Below the pieces are notes generated by a model. It did not search any database. It saw only the letters and a program-made list of their open reading frames with translations, and was not told the DNA's origin. From contig NZ_FOAI01000006.1 of assembly GCF_900109705.1 (NCBI RefSeq), forward strand, positions 224,941 to 274,873: 49,933 bases of DNA, given 5' to 3'. How positions within the stretch are numbered: the stretch's first letter is position 1; every line of letters starts with the position of its first letter. Shown here one piece after another: positions 8,383 to 17,602 of this stretch. The stretch is from Roseivivax marinus (lineage in GTDB: Bacteria; Pseudomonadota; Alphaproteobacteria; Rhodobacterales; Rhodobacteraceae). A program made the position numbers and the translations under genes.

Positions 8383-9947
8383 GTCGCGTCCTCCGCCACC
8401 GCGTCGCCCCACGCGGTCATGGTTTCCGTCATTCCCGAACGCGTGGCGCCGTCGTCCATGACCGCCGCGGGGCACGCGTATGGATAGGGCAGCATCGCGC
8501 GGCGTGCGGCCGTCACCGGGGCGACCTCGGCCAGCGCGGCCTGCACCTCGGGCGAGAGGCGGGCGTCGGCGACGATGCCGGTGCCGCCCGAAACATCGAT
8601 GCGCGGGTGCGCGAAGGCGCTCTCCAGGTCCATGCCGAAGTCGGCCACCATCGACGCAAGCTGCGCGACCGCCGAGACGATCTTGCGCCCGCCCGAGGCG
8701 CCGAGCGCCACGCGACGCCCGCTCGCCTGCCCAAGCGCCGGGCAGACGTTCATCAGGCAGTCCGCGCCGGGCGTCAGCGAGTTCGGCCGTCCCTGCGCCG
8801 GGTCGAACCACATGATGCCGTTGTTCATCAGGAACCCGGTCGACGGCGAGACAATGCGCGACCCGAACAGCGACAGCAGTGTCTGGGTATGCGCGACCAT
8901 GTTGCCGTCGCGATCCACGACCGAAAAATGCGTGGTCGAGCCGGGCGCGACCGGCACCTCGCCATCGTGGCCCATGCCCGCCAGGCGGTCGCGATAGGCC
9001 GAGAACAGGGCCCGCGCCCAGGCGGGATGCGCGGTATCTGCGCTGTCGAGCGTTTCGGTCTCGAGATGCGCCAAGGCCGCGGCGAAGGTCGGACCCGCGG
9101 TCAGGCCCGGCATCACGTGGAAAAGCGCGTCGCGGTAGGGCACGGAGAGAGGGGCGTGGAACGTCGCGCGGTTGCCGGCAAGGTCGGCATCGCTGAGATA
9201 GCCGCCCTTGGCACGCACGTCCGCCGCCATCGCCGCACCCAGATCGCCGCCGTGCATCGCCGACGCCCCGTCCCGGGCGATGATGTCGAGGCTGTCGGCC
9301 ATGCGCGACTGGTCGAGCCTGTCTTCGGCCAGCGCGGTCCATGCGAAGGGTCGCGGCCACTGGCCGTCGGACAGGAACATCGCCGCGGCGTCGGAGTCGC
9401 GGGCGAGATCGCGGGTCGCGGTCGCGATGATGAGTGCGGCATACCAGTCCACGACCATGCCCCGGCGGGCGTGCTCGATGGCCGGTTGCAGCAGATCGCG
9501 CCACGGCAGCCGGCCCCAGCGCGTGTGCGGCGCCTCCAGCCCGTCCACCATCGCCGGCACGGCGACCGCCTTGGCGCCGACGACATTGCGGTCCTCGACG
9601 ACCCGGTCCCACGGGAAGAGATCGCCCGCCACGCCTGCGCCGGAGAGCGGGAAGTCCGCGAGCGAAAGATCAGCGGGCGCGCGCATCCCGAAGTTCAGCG
9701 CGTGCGCCTCGCCGGTGTCGGCGCGCCAGTGCATCGCCGCGCCGCCGCCGGCGGGTCCGGACATCCACGGCTCCAGCACGCCGCAGACGAAACCGCAGGC
9801 CGCGGCCGCGTCCACCGCGTCGCCGCCCGCCCGCAACACCTCGGCGCCGGCCTCGGCGGCCAGCCGGTGCTGCGACGCGACCACGCCGCCCTTCGTCCGC
9901 ACCACGTGCTTGCGGACCTCCATCGTGCGGGACAGGGCCTCTGACAT
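8379..9947 (-). CDS. gamma-glutamyltransferase-like Ntn hydrolase
   Basis: A 522-residue member of the gamma-glutamyltranspeptidase family. The autoprocessing site is kept: Thr338 begins TTHFSVVD, the family's N-terminal nucleophile after cleavage. No signal peptide is seen, so it should act in the cytoplasm, unlike periplasmic E. coli Ggt. Two substrate-binding features look altered: the region matching the E. coli DYREMAP segment reads NFGMRAP, moving the arginine, and the PLSSM oxyanion/glutamate-binding segment is replaced by NSLTPGADC. It may therefore cleave an acyl-amide other than gamma-glutamyl. Its start shares one base with the upstream stop (TGATG), and its stop overlaps the amidase start. 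Confidence 0.85.
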   Translation of the reverse strand: MSEALSRTMEVRKHVVRTKGGVVASQHRLAAEAGAEVLRAGGDAVDAAAACGFVCGVLEPWMSGPAGGGAAMHWRADTGEAHALNFGMRAPADLSLADFPLSGAGVAGDLFPWDRVVEDRNVVGAKAVAVPAMVDGLEAPHTRWGRLPWRDLLQPAIEHARRGMVVDWYAALIIATATRDLARDSDAAAMFLSDGQWPRPFAWTALAEDRLDQSRMADSLDIIARDGASAMHGGDLGAAMAADVRAKGGYLSDADLAGNRATFHAPLSVPYRDALFHVMPGLTAGPTFAAALAHLETETLDSADTAHPAWARALFSAYRDRLAGMGHDGEVPVAPGSTTHFSVVDRDGNMVAHTQTLLSLFGSRIVSPSTGFLMNNGIMWFDPAQGRPNSLTPGADCLMNVCPALGQASGRRVALGASGGRKIVSAVAQLASMVADFGMDLESAFAHPRIDVSGGTGIVADARLSPEVQAALAEVAPVTAARRAMLPYPYACPAAVMDDGATRSGMTETMTAWGDAVAEDAT

Positions 9948-11086
9948 CAGGCGCCCAGCCTGCAGTAGAGCGCGGCGGCGAGCTTGGCCCGCTCGACGAG
10001 GCTGTCGACGAAGATGTGCTCGTTGAGGGTGTGCAGGTCCTTGCCCCGCACGCCGATGGAATCGAGCGTCGGAATCCCGAGCGCGCCGGTGAAGTTGCCG
10101 TCCGATCCGCCGCCCGCCGAGGCGCCGGTGATCTCGATCCCCAGCTCTCCGGCAATGTCCTGCGCCAGCGACAGCATCGCCATGGTGCCGGGCTGGTCCG
10201 GCTCCCACACCGGGCGGGTCACGCCGCGGCGCACTTCCATGATGACGTCGCCGCTGTCGTCGTTCAGCGCCATCATCCTGGACACGCCCTCGTCCAGAAG
10301 CTCCTGCGTCTTGGCCATGCTCAGGACCTCGGCATCGCAGACCGACGAGACGCAGTTGACCCACTGGCCCGCGTGGAAAACGCCCAGCGAGAACGTGCAG
10401 TCGTCGGTGGTCATGCCCTCGATCTGGCCCACCGCCTTGGCCATCCTGGCGATGGCCGACCGTCCCTCGGCCAGCTGCCAGCCGGCATGGCTGGGCTTGC
10501 CCCTGGTCTGCAGGTCGAAGCGCGCGATGGCGTAACGGCCGATCACCGCGCCGCCGTCGGGGCGCGCGGGCTCGGGCACGAGGATGTAATCGTGACGCTT
10601 GGCCTCGGTTTCGATCAGCTCGCGGGTCGAGGGGGTGCCGATCTCCTCGTCGGGCGTGAACAGCACGGTCACCGGCAGCGGCGTCTCGACACCCGCGGCC
10701 ATGAGCTTGCGCAGCGCATCGAGGTAGACGTAGTTGCCGCCCTTCATGTCCATCAGGCCGGGGCCGTAGCAGATGTTGCCGTCCCGTTTGAACGGCAGCT
10801 TCGACAGCGTGCCGACCGGGTGCACGGTGTCCATGTGGCCCAACAGGAGGATGCCGCCCTGCCCCATCTTCGGGTGCGGCATGGTCGCGCGTACGCTGTC
10901 GCCGCAGCCCATCCGGCCGGGGATGCGCTCGGTGATCGCGCCAAGCGCGGCCAGCTCGTGCTGCACGAGGTCCATCATGCGGTTGACGGCCACCGGATCG
11001 AAGGTCGGGCTCTCGGTCTCGATCCAGGGGCAGAGCCCCGCGAGCATCTCGTCGGCGTCGAAGGGCAGATCGAGGGGGTTCGTCAT
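9947..11086 (-). CDS. M20 family zinc carboxypeptidase (CPG2-like)
   Basis: Cytoplasmic di-zinc peptidase of 379 residues. Metal and catalytic motifs are present: HMDTV with His84 and Asp86, GLMDMKGG with Asp113, PDEEIG with Glu147/Glu148, and a late histidine in LHTLNEHI. PSHAG marks the dimerisation domain. The layout resembles carboxypeptidase G2-like enzymes, which release C-terminal glutamate from folate-type amides; the substrate here is unproven. It is coupled to the next gene by a one-base stop/start overlap. The 99-bp gap upstream (11087-11185) holds an AT-rich stretch near 11133-11160 and no gene. Confidence 0.88.
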   Translation of the reverse strand: MTNPLDLPFDADEMLAGLCPWIETESPTFDPVAVNRMMDLVQHELAALGAITERIPGRMGCGDSVRATMPHPKMGQGGILLLGHMDTVHPVGTLSKLPFKRDGNICYGPGLMDMKGGNYVYLDALRKLMAAGVETPLPVTVLFTPDEEIGTPSTRELIETEAKRHDYILVPEPARPDGGAVIGRYAIARFDLQTRGKPSHAGWQLAEGRSAIARMAKAVGQIEGMTTDDCTFSLGVFHAGQWVNCVSSVCDAEVLSMAKTQELLDEGVSRMMALNDDSGDVIMEVRRGVTRPVWEPDQPGTMAMLSLAQDIAGELGIEITGASAGGGSDGNFTGALGIPTLDSIGVRGKDLHTLNEHIFVDSLVERAKLAAALYCRLGA

Positions 11087-11185
11087 GGTCGGGGCTCCTG
11101 TGCCCGGCGGCGCGCGGAACGCGACCGGCCGGGATATTCGAGTATTTGTGAACGAGAAGAAGGTGGGGGCGTCGCGCGCGCCCTC

Positions 11186-12355
11186 TCAGCCTCCGGAAAC
11201 CGGCAGCCGGGTCTCGACGATCCGCGCGTAAACCGAGGCCCCCACCGGCAGGATCGCGTCGTCCAGCACGAAGGCCGGATTGTGCAGCGGGATCGACCCC
11301 GCGTGCCCGACCCGGCAATACGCGCCCGGCACGACCTTGAGCATGTCGGCGAAATCCTCGGACCCGGTCATCTGGTCATCGGTGAGCGAGGCGCTCTGCC
11401 CCACCACGTCGGTGGCTGCGGCGACGTAGGCCTCGGACAGGTCGGGGTCGTTCATCAGCACGTCGAAGACATTGCGGATGTCCACGTCGATCTCGACGCC
11501 ATATGCCTGCGACAGGCCGGCGCACAGCTCGCGGATGCGCTCGGAGGCCATCTCGATCACGTCGTCGTGGAAGTAGCGCACGGTGCCGGTGATCGTCGCG
11601 CTGCCCGGCACGACGTTGTAGGCCGAGCCCGCGTTGAACGTCGTCACCGACAGCACGATCGGCTTCGTGGGCGGGGTGTTGCGGCTGACCACGCTCTGCA
11701 GTTGCTGGACAAGCGCCGTGCCGATGACGATGGGGTCCTTCGACTGGTGCGGCATGGCGGCGTGGCTGCCGGTGCCCTTCACGGTGATGTCGAAGAAGCA
11801 CGCTCCGGCCATGCCCGGTCCCGGTGTCACGGTGACGATGCCCGGCTCGGAGTTCGGATCGTTGTGCATCCCGTAGATCTCGTCGCAGGGGAACTTCTCG
11901 AAAAGACCCTCGGCGATCATCCGGCGCGCGCCGCCGAGGCCTTCCTCGGCGGGCTGGAAGATCAGCACGGCGGTGCCGTCGAAGTCGCGCGTCTCGGCGA
12001 GGTAGCGTGCGGCGCCGAGCAGCATGGTGGTGTGGCCGTCATGGCCGCAGGCGTGCATCCGGCCCGGGTTGGTCGAGGCGTAGGGCACGCCCGAAGCCTC
12101 CTCGATCGGCAGCGCGTCCATGTCGGCGCGCAGGCCGACGCGACGGTTGCCGCCGCCGCTGCCCTTGATGATGCCGACGACGCCGGTGCCGCCGATGCCC
12201 TCGTGGACCTCATCGACGCCGTAGGCGCGCAGCTTTTCCGCGACGATGCCCGAGGTGCGGGTTTCCTCGAAGCCCAGCTCGGGGTGGGCGTGGAAGTCCT
12301 GCCGGATCGCGGTCAGGTCTTCGGCGAACGCCTCGATCTTGGGGATGACGCTCAT
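11186..12355 (-). CDS. M20D amidohydrolase (hippurate hydrolase-like)
   Basis: Metal-dependent amidohydrolase of 389 residues in the aminoacylase/hippuricase group. Seen: HAHPELGFEE (residues 22-31), CGHDGHT with Cys103 and His105, the QPAEEG glutamates, and GMHNDP. Family members remove N-acyl groups from amino acids. The ATG overlaps the stop of the ABC ATPase gene by 4 bp, tying deacylation to import. Together with the M20 peptidase, GGT-like enzyme and amidase, it supplies the second of four downstream hydrolytic activities. Confidence 0.92.
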   Translation of the reverse strand: MSVIPKIEAFAEDLTAIRQDFHAHPELGFEETRTSGIVAEKLRAYGVDEVHEGIGGTGVVGIIKGSGGGNRRVGLRADMDALPIEEASGVPYASTNPGRMHACGHDGHTTMLLGAARYLAETRDFDGTAVLIFQPAEEGLGGARRMIAEGLFEKFPCDEIYGMHNDPNSEPGIVTVTPGPGMAGACFFDITVKGTGSHAAMPHQSKDPIVIGTALVQQLQSVVSRNTPPTKPIVLSVTTFNAGSAYNVVPGSATITGTVRYFHDDVIEMASERIRELCAGLSQAYGVEIDVDIRNVFDVLMNDPDLSEAYVAAATDVVGQSASLTDDQMTGSEDFADMLKVVPGAYCRVGHAGSIPLHNPAFVLDDAILPVGASVYARIVETRLPVSGG

Positions 12356-14037
12356 GCGGTGGCTCCTTGTGCGGTGGGCGCGCCCGAGAGCGCGCGGAAG
12401 TTGGCGAAGTCCCAGTGCCGGCCCGGCGCGGCCTCGATCAGGCTGCGCGTATAGGGGTGGCGGGGGTCCGAGAGCACGGCGCCCGCGGGCCCCTGCTCGA
12501 CCACCTGGCCCTTCTGCATGACCACGACCTCGTCGCAGATCTGCGCCGCGACGCGCAGGTCGTGGGTGATGAACAGCATCGCGATGCCGAACCGCTTCTG
12601 GACGTCCTCCAGAAGCTCGAGCACCTGCGCCTGAACGCTGACGTCGAGGGCCGAGACCGCCTCGTCGGCGACCAGCAGATCGGGCTGCATGGCCACGGCG
12701 CGCGCGATGGCGATGCGCTGGCGCTGCCCGCCCGAGAACTGGTGGGGGTAGCGGTCCAGCGCGTCGCGCGGCAGGTCCACCAGCTCCATCAGCTCGGCGG
12801 CGCGGGTCATCGCCTCGTCCTTCGAGGTGCCGAAGTTGATCGGCCCCTCGCAGAGCGAGCGCGCCACGGTCCAGCGCGGGTTGAGCGAGCGATACGGATC
12901 CTGGAAGACGATCTGCAGATGCTTGCGATGCGGCTGCAACTGGCGCCGCGACAGCTGCGAGATCTCGGTTCCGGCCACGCGCACCTCGCCGCCCGTGGGG
13001 TCGATCAGGCGCATGATGCAGCGCGCGACGGTGGACTTGCCGGAGCCGCTTTCGCCCACGATGCCGAGCGTCCGGCCCGCGGCGATGGTGAAGGTCACGT
13101 CCTGCGCGGCGTGGACACCCTCGGACTTCCTGAACCAGCCGCCGCCGCCATAGGTCTTGTCGAGCCGGTCGACGGTCAGCACGTCCTCGGCGGCGGCCTC
13201 GCTGCGGGGCGGACGCGGAGCGAGGTTCGGCACCGCCTCCAGCAGCTTGCGAGTGTAGTCCTCCTGCGGGTTGGTCAGCAGCTCGCGGATCGGCGCGCGT
13301 TCGACGATGCGGCCCTTCTGCATGACGCTGACCGTATCCGCGATCTCGGCCACCACCCCCATGTCATGGGTGATGAACAGCACCGCGGTGCCGTGCCGCT
13401 CCTGCATCTCGGCGATGAGCTTGAGAATCTGCAGCTGCGTCGTCACGTCGAGCGCGGTGGTCGGCTCGTCCGCGATCAGCAGGTCCGGGTCCAGCACCAG
13501 AGCCATGGCGATCATGATCCGCTGGCGCTGCCCGCCCGAGAGTTGGTGCGGGAAGGCCGAGTAGACGCGTTCGACGTCCGGCAGGTGCACCTGCTCCATG
13601 ATGTCGAGCGTGCGCTTCTTGGCCTCGGACTGGGACAGATCGGTGTGCATGTTCAGCACCTCCTCGATCTGCTCGCCCACCCGCAGCACCGGGTTCAGCG
13701 CGGTCATCGGCTCCTGGAAGATCATCGCGATCCGCCGGGCCCGAAGCTCGCGCATCTGGTTCGGCGTGGCGTTGGTGATCTCGAAGCCTTCGAGATCGAT
13801 CAGCCCGCCCTGCACCTCGAGCGCGTCCTTGGGCAGGAGGCCCATGGTCGCCAGCGACGTCACGGACTTGCCCGAGCCGCTTTCTCCGACGAGGCAGTGC
13901 GTCTCGCCCGCGCGGATGTCGAGGTCGATCTCGTTCAGGACCGGCTGCGCGGCGGGACGGCCGGTCAGGCCGACCTTGAGGCGCCGGATCTTCAGCACGC
14001 GCTGCTTGTCGGTGAAATCCTTGGACTTGAACTCCAT
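12352..14037 (-). CDS. peptide-type ABC transporter, fused double ATPase
   Basis: Energises import of peptides or similar solutes. The 561-residue chain joins two nucleotide-binding domains that are separate in Dpp/Opp systems: the first has Walker A GESGSGKS (51-58), LSGGQ (166-170) and LLIADEP; the second has Walker A at 328-335 and FSGGQ followed by LLVADEA. Each half ends with the oligopeptide/dipeptide-type C-terminal extension. This GsiA-like fusion means no third ATPase gene is needed. It lies 3 bp after the permease gene 14041-14928 in the operon. Note the second Walker B ends DEA rather than DEP. Confidence 0.95.
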   Translation of the reverse strand: MEFKSKDFTDKQRVLKIRRLKVGLTGRPAAQPVLNEIDLDIRAGETHCLVGESGSGKSVTSLATMGLLPKDALEVQGGLIDLEGFEITNATPNQMRELRARRIAMIFQEPMTALNPVLRVGEQIEEVLNMHTDLSQSEAKKRTLDIMEQVHLPDVERVYSAFPHQLSGGQRQRIMIAMALVLDPDLLIADEPTTALDVTTQLQILKLIAEMQERHGTAVLFITHDMGVVAEIADTVSVMQKGRIVERAPIRELLTNPQEDYTRKLLEAVPNLAPRPPRSEAAAEDVLTVDRLDKTYGGGGWFRKSEGVHAAQDVTFTIAAGRTLGIVGESGSGKSTVARCIMRLIDPTGGEVRVAGTEISQLSRRQLQPHRKHLQIVFQDPYRSLNPRWTVARSLCEGPINFGTSKDEAMTRAAELMELVDLPRDALDRYPHQFSGGQRQRIAIARAVAMQPDLLVADEAVSALDVSVQAQVLELLEDVQKRFGIAMLFITHDLRVAAQICDEVVVMQKGQVVEQGPAGAVLSDPRHPYTRSLIEAAPGRHWDFANFRALSGAPTAQGATA

Positions 14038-14040
14038 CGC

Positions 14041-14928
14041 TCAGCCCTCCCGCTTCTTCATGCGCGGATCGAGCAGATCGCGCGCGGTGTCGCCCAGAAG
14101 GTTGATGCACAGGATGCACAGCGACAGCAGCAGGCCCGGCCAGAAGATCAGCCCCGGCTTGAGCTGGAAGTAGCTGCGCCCCTCGGCCATGATGTTCCCC
14201 CAGGTCGGGATCTCGGTCGAGACGCCGGCGCCGAGGAACGACAGGATCGCCTCGATCAGGATCGCCGACGCGCAGATGTAGGTGCCCTGCACGATCAGCG
14301 GCGCGAGCGTGTTCGGCATCAGGTGCTGGATCAGGATCTTGGGCATCGACGAGCCCAGCGCGATGGCGGCCTCGACGTAGGGCTCTTCGCGGGCCGACAG
14401 CACCACCGAGCGCACCAGCCGCACCACGCGCGGCACCTCGGGGATGGTGATCGCGATGATGACCGACCCCAGCGACGGGCCGTTCAGCGCGACCAGCGCG
14501 ATGGCCAGAAGGATCGCGGGGATCGCCATCAGGCTGTCCATGATCCGCATGATGATGCCGTCCGCGGCACGGAAGAAGCCGGCGACGAGGCCGATGATGA
14601 GGCCCACGGCGACCGACACGACGGCCGCGCCGATGCCGATCAGCAGCGACACCCGGCCGCCGGTCATCACCCGGCTGAAGATATCGCGGCCATAGGGGTC
14701 GGTGCCCAGCAGGAACTCGTCCGACGGCGGCCTCAGCCGCGCCATCGCGTTCATGGCGAGCGGATCGTAGGGCACGTAGAGAGGCGCCAGGATCGAGGCG
14801 AGCACGATCAGGACGAGGACCACCGCGGCGATCATGGGCCCTGCGCCGATCCGTGCGCCCGCGGGCAGCGAGAACAGGCCGGTGAGCACCTGGAAGGCGC
14901 TGTGGCGGGATGTGGGGATCTCGGTCAT
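14041..14928 (-). CDS. ABC transporter permease, DppC type
   Basis: Inner-membrane permease of 295 residues. The N-terminal segment precedes a first transmembrane helix (about 30-50) and the extracytoplasmic stretch PYDPLAMNAMARLRPPS that marks DppC/OppC proteins, followed by GTDPYGRDIFSRV. The cytoplasmic EAA loop (about 190-210, EAAIALGSSMPKI) contacts the ATPase. It starts 1 bp after the partner permease stop. Confidence 0.93.
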   Translation of the reverse strand: MTEIPTSRHSAFQVLTGLFSLPAGARIGAGPMIAAVVLVLIVLASILAPLYVPYDPLAMNAMARLRPPSDEFLLGTDPYGRDIFSRVMTGGRVSLLIGIGAAVVSVAVGLIIGLVAGFFRAADGIIMRIMDSLMAIPAILLAIALVALNGPSLGSVIIAITIPEVPRVVRLVRSVVLSAREEPYVEAAIALGSSMPKILIQHLMPNTLAPLIVQGTYICASAILIEAILSFLGAGVSTEIPTWGNIMAEGRSYFQLKPGLIFWPGLLLSLCILCINLLGDTARDLLDPRMKKREG

Positions 14929-14929
14929 G

Positions 14930-15871
14930 TCAGTAACGGATCCTCGGGTCGAAGAAGGAATAGGAGATGTCGACGAGCAGGTTCACCAGCACGTAGATGC
15001 CTGCGGTCAGCAGGATCATCGCCTGGATCACCGGATAGTCGCGCGCGAGGATCGCATCGACGGTCAGGCGGCCGATGCCGGGAATGTTGAACACGCTCTC
15101 GGTGACCACCACGCCCGAGATCAGCAGCGCGAAGCCCGTGCCGATGATCGTCAGGATCGGAACCGCCGCGTTGCGCAGCGCGTGCCGGAAAAGGACGACG
15201 TTCTCGCGCACGCCTTTGGCGCGGGCAGTGCGCACGTAGTCCTCGCCCAGCACCTCCAGCATGGACGCGCGGGTCATCCGGGCGATCAGCGCGACGTAGA
15301 TCGTGGCCAGCGTCAGCGATGGCAGGATCGCACGGCTGAAGAAGGCGCCGACCCCGTCCGAGGGCGAGGCATAGCCCTGCACCGGCACCCAGCGCAGCTC
15401 GATCGCGAAGATCTGGATCAGGATGTAGCCGATCACGAAGACCGGAACCGAGAAGCCCAGCACCGAGAACGACATCACCAGGAAATCGACCCAGGTGCGG
15501 TGGCGCCAAGCGGCGATCACGCCCATCGGCACGGCCAGAAGAACCGAGATGACGATGGTCATCACCGCGATGTTGATGGTGGGGCCGAGACGGTCGGCGA
15601 CCATCGAGACGACATCGGTGTTCGAGATCAGCGATGTGCCGAGGTCGCCCTTCAGCATCTGGCCGAACCAGGTGAAGAACTGGATGTAGAGCGGATCGTT
15701 CAGACCGAGGCGGTCGCGGATGCGCTCGAGCTGCGCGGGCGTGGCGGCGTCGCCGGCCAGGATCGCGGCCGGGTCGCCGGGCGTCAGCCGCAGCAGGAGG
15801 AAGACGAAGATCGCGACGATCAGAAGGACCGGGATCGTGGCGAGAAGCCGCTTCAGGATGTAGCCGAACAT
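14930..15871 (-). CDS. ABC transporter permease, DppB type
   Basis: Inner-membrane permease of 313 residues. MFGYILKRLLATIPVLLIVA is the characteristic first helix of DppB/OppB proteins, followed by LTPGDPAAIL, and the family EAA loop appears as YVRTARAKGVRENVV. It pairs with the DppC-type protein to form the channel. It is separated from the binding-protein gene by 94 bp holding a strong hairpin. Confidence 0.94.
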   Translation of the reverse strand: MFGYILKRLLATIPVLLIVAIFVFLLLRLTPGDPAAILAGDAATPAQLERIRDRLGLNDPLYIQFFTWFGQMLKGDLGTSLISNTDVVSMVADRLGPTINIAVMTIVISVLLAVPMGVIAAWRHRTWVDFLVMSFSVLGFSVPVFVIGYILIQIFAIELRWVPVQGYASPSDGVGAFFSRAILPSLTLATIYVALIARMTRASMLEVLGEDYVRTARAKGVRENVVLFRHALRNAAVPILTIIGTGFALLISGVVVTESVFNIPGIGRLTVDAILARDYPVIQAMILLTAGIYVLVNLLVDISYSFFDPRIRY

Positions 15872-15931
15872 GGGCGTGCTTCCTTGGGCATGGGATGAGT
15901 GGAGGCGTGCGGCGCGTGCGGGACAAGGGGG

Positions 15932-15957
15932 CGGGCGCGCGGTTCCCCGCGCGCCCG
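15932..15957 (-). terminator. intra-operon hairpin after the binding-protein gene
   Basis: A perfect 11-bp stem (15932-15942 with 15947-15957) with loop TTCC lies just downstream of the solute-binding protein stop. No T-run follows on the minus strand. Such hairpins commonly stabilise the upstream binding-protein message or partly terminate transcription, giving more binding protein than permease. That role is inferred. Confidence 0.55.
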
Positions 15958-15965
15958 GAGACGGA

Positions 15966-17576
15966 TCACTCCGCTTCCTTGGTCAGGTTCCAGAACACCG
16001 GGACCGGCGACTGGATCATGTTCTGCACGGCCTCGCGGCGGGCCTGCGGGATCAGGTATTCGCCCATCATGATGTAGTTCACGTTGTCCATGACGTGCTC
16101 CTGGATCCGGACGGCGATCTCCTTCTGCTCTTCCGGCGTCTCGGCGGCCACGAATTCCGAGCGCATCTGCTCGATCTCCGTGTCCTCCGGCCAGCCGAAC
16201 CAGGCATCGTCGCCGCGGCCGTTGACCATCACGTTGATGAGCGGGTCGGACACCTCGGGCACCATCCAGTTGGTGAAGAAGAGGTTCCAGCCGCCTTCGC
16301 CGATCGGCGCCTGCTGGGCGCGGCGCTGCACGACCGACTGCCAGTCCATCGACTGCAGCTCGACCTCGAAGCCCCCCTCGCGGAGCGCCTGCGCGGCCAC
16401 CACCGGCTGGTTCACGAGGCTGACCACGTCGGTCGGCGCCATGAGCACGATGGGCGTGCCGTCATAGCCGGCTTCCTCGAGCAGCTCCTTGGAACGCTCC
16501 GGGTCCGGACCGCCGGTCACGATGTCGGCGCCCGCCTCGTCGCCGAGGGGCGTCGCGCAGCCGAAGATCGCGCCGCAGACGTTGTAGTACTCGGGGTCAC
16601 CCTGCATCGTCGCCAGCATCTCCTCCTGGCCCAGCGCGGCGAGCGCGGCCTGGCGGATCTGCTTGTTGTCGAACGGCGGGTGCAGGAAGTTCGGTCGGCC
16701 GATGGTCACGTAGCCCAGCGGGTCACGCATCTCGACGACCGCGCCCGGCGCGCTTTCGAGGATCGGCATCAGGTCGATCTGCACCTGCTCGAGGTAGTCG
16801 ATCTCGCCCGCGGCCAGCGCGTTCATGGCGGTAAGGTTGTCGGGCATGGTCGTCCAGACCACGCGGTCAACGTTGACGACCTTGCCACCCGCCATCCACG
16901 AGGGCTCTTCCTCGCGCGGGACGTAATCGTCGAACTTCTCGTAGGTCACCGACACGCCGGGCTCGTACTCGTCCTCGTTGAAGACGAACGGGCCGGAGCC
17001 GACATACTCGGTGATGGTCTCGTCCGCCGAGGTCTCCGCCACGCGCGCGGGCATGATGAAGGGCGGCACGGCCGACTGCTTCGAGATCACGTCCATCAGC
17101 GGCGCGAAGGGCTCGGTCAGCGTCCAGACGACGGTGCTGTCGTCGGTGGCCTCGAGGCTCTCGGTCACGTCGAAGATCAGCTGACCGCCAGAGTCGCGCT
17201 CGCCCCAGCGCTCGAGCGAGGCGACGACATCGGCACCGGTCACCGGCGCACCGTCGTGGAACATCAGGCCGTCACGCAGGGTGAAGGTGTAGGTCAGCCC
17301 GTCCTCGGAGACTTCCCAGTCGGCCATCTGCGGCTGCGGCTCGAAGTTCTCGTCCACGGCGGTCAGCACGTCGTAGACCATGTAGCCGTGGTTGCGGGTG
17401 ATGTGCGCGGTCGTGATGACCGGGTCGAGCACGCGCAGGCCCGAGTGCATCACCGCGGTCAGCGTGACCTCGTCTTCCTGCGCCGGGGCAGCGACCGGCG
17501 CGAGCATCGCGCCCGTGGCCATCAGCGCCGCGGCGAGCGTGCCCTTTCCGGGCAGGGTGTGTCGTAGGGTCTTCAT
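15966..17576 (-). CDS. ABC transporter substrate-binding protein, family 5
   Basis: Periplasmic binding protein of 536 residues for the importer encoded downstream. The signal peptide is clear: basic start MKTLRH, hydrophobic core, and a likely cut after APA near residue 32. The mature part has the family 5 (DppA/OppA) layout, including LTYTFTLRDGLMFHDGAPVTGADV. There is no lipobox cysteine, so it should be soluble. It follows the M81 gene after 26 bp. Ligand class (peptide, glutathione or other) cannot be decided from sequence alone. Confidence 0.95.
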   Translation of the reverse strand: MKTLRHTLPGKGTLAAALMATGAMLAPVAAPAQEDEVTLTAVMHSGLRVLDPVITTAHITRNHGYMVYDVLTAVDENFEPQPQMADWEVSEDGLTYTFTLRDGLMFHDGAPVTGADVVASLERWGERDSGGQLIFDVTESLEATDDSTVVWTLTEPFAPLMDVISKQSAVPPFIMPARVAETSADETITEYVGSGPFVFNEDEYEPGVSVTYEKFDDYVPREEEPSWMAGGKVVNVDRVVWTTMPDNLTAMNALAAGEIDYLEQVQIDLMPILESAPGAVVEMRDPLGYVTIGRPNFLHPPFDNKQIRQAALAALGQEEMLATMQGDPEYYNVCGAIFGCATPLGDEAGADIVTGGPDPERSKELLEEAGYDGTPIVLMAPTDVVSLVNQPVVAAQALREGGFEVELQSMDWQSVVQRRAQQAPIGEGGWNLFFTNWMVPEVSDPLINVMVNGRGDDAWFGWPEDTEIEQMRSEFVAAETPEEQKEIAVRIQEHVMDNVNYIMMGEYLIPQARREAVQNMIQSPVPVFWNLTKEAE

Positions 17577-17602
17577 GGATGTCTCCCTGTTGGATGACGT
17601 CT

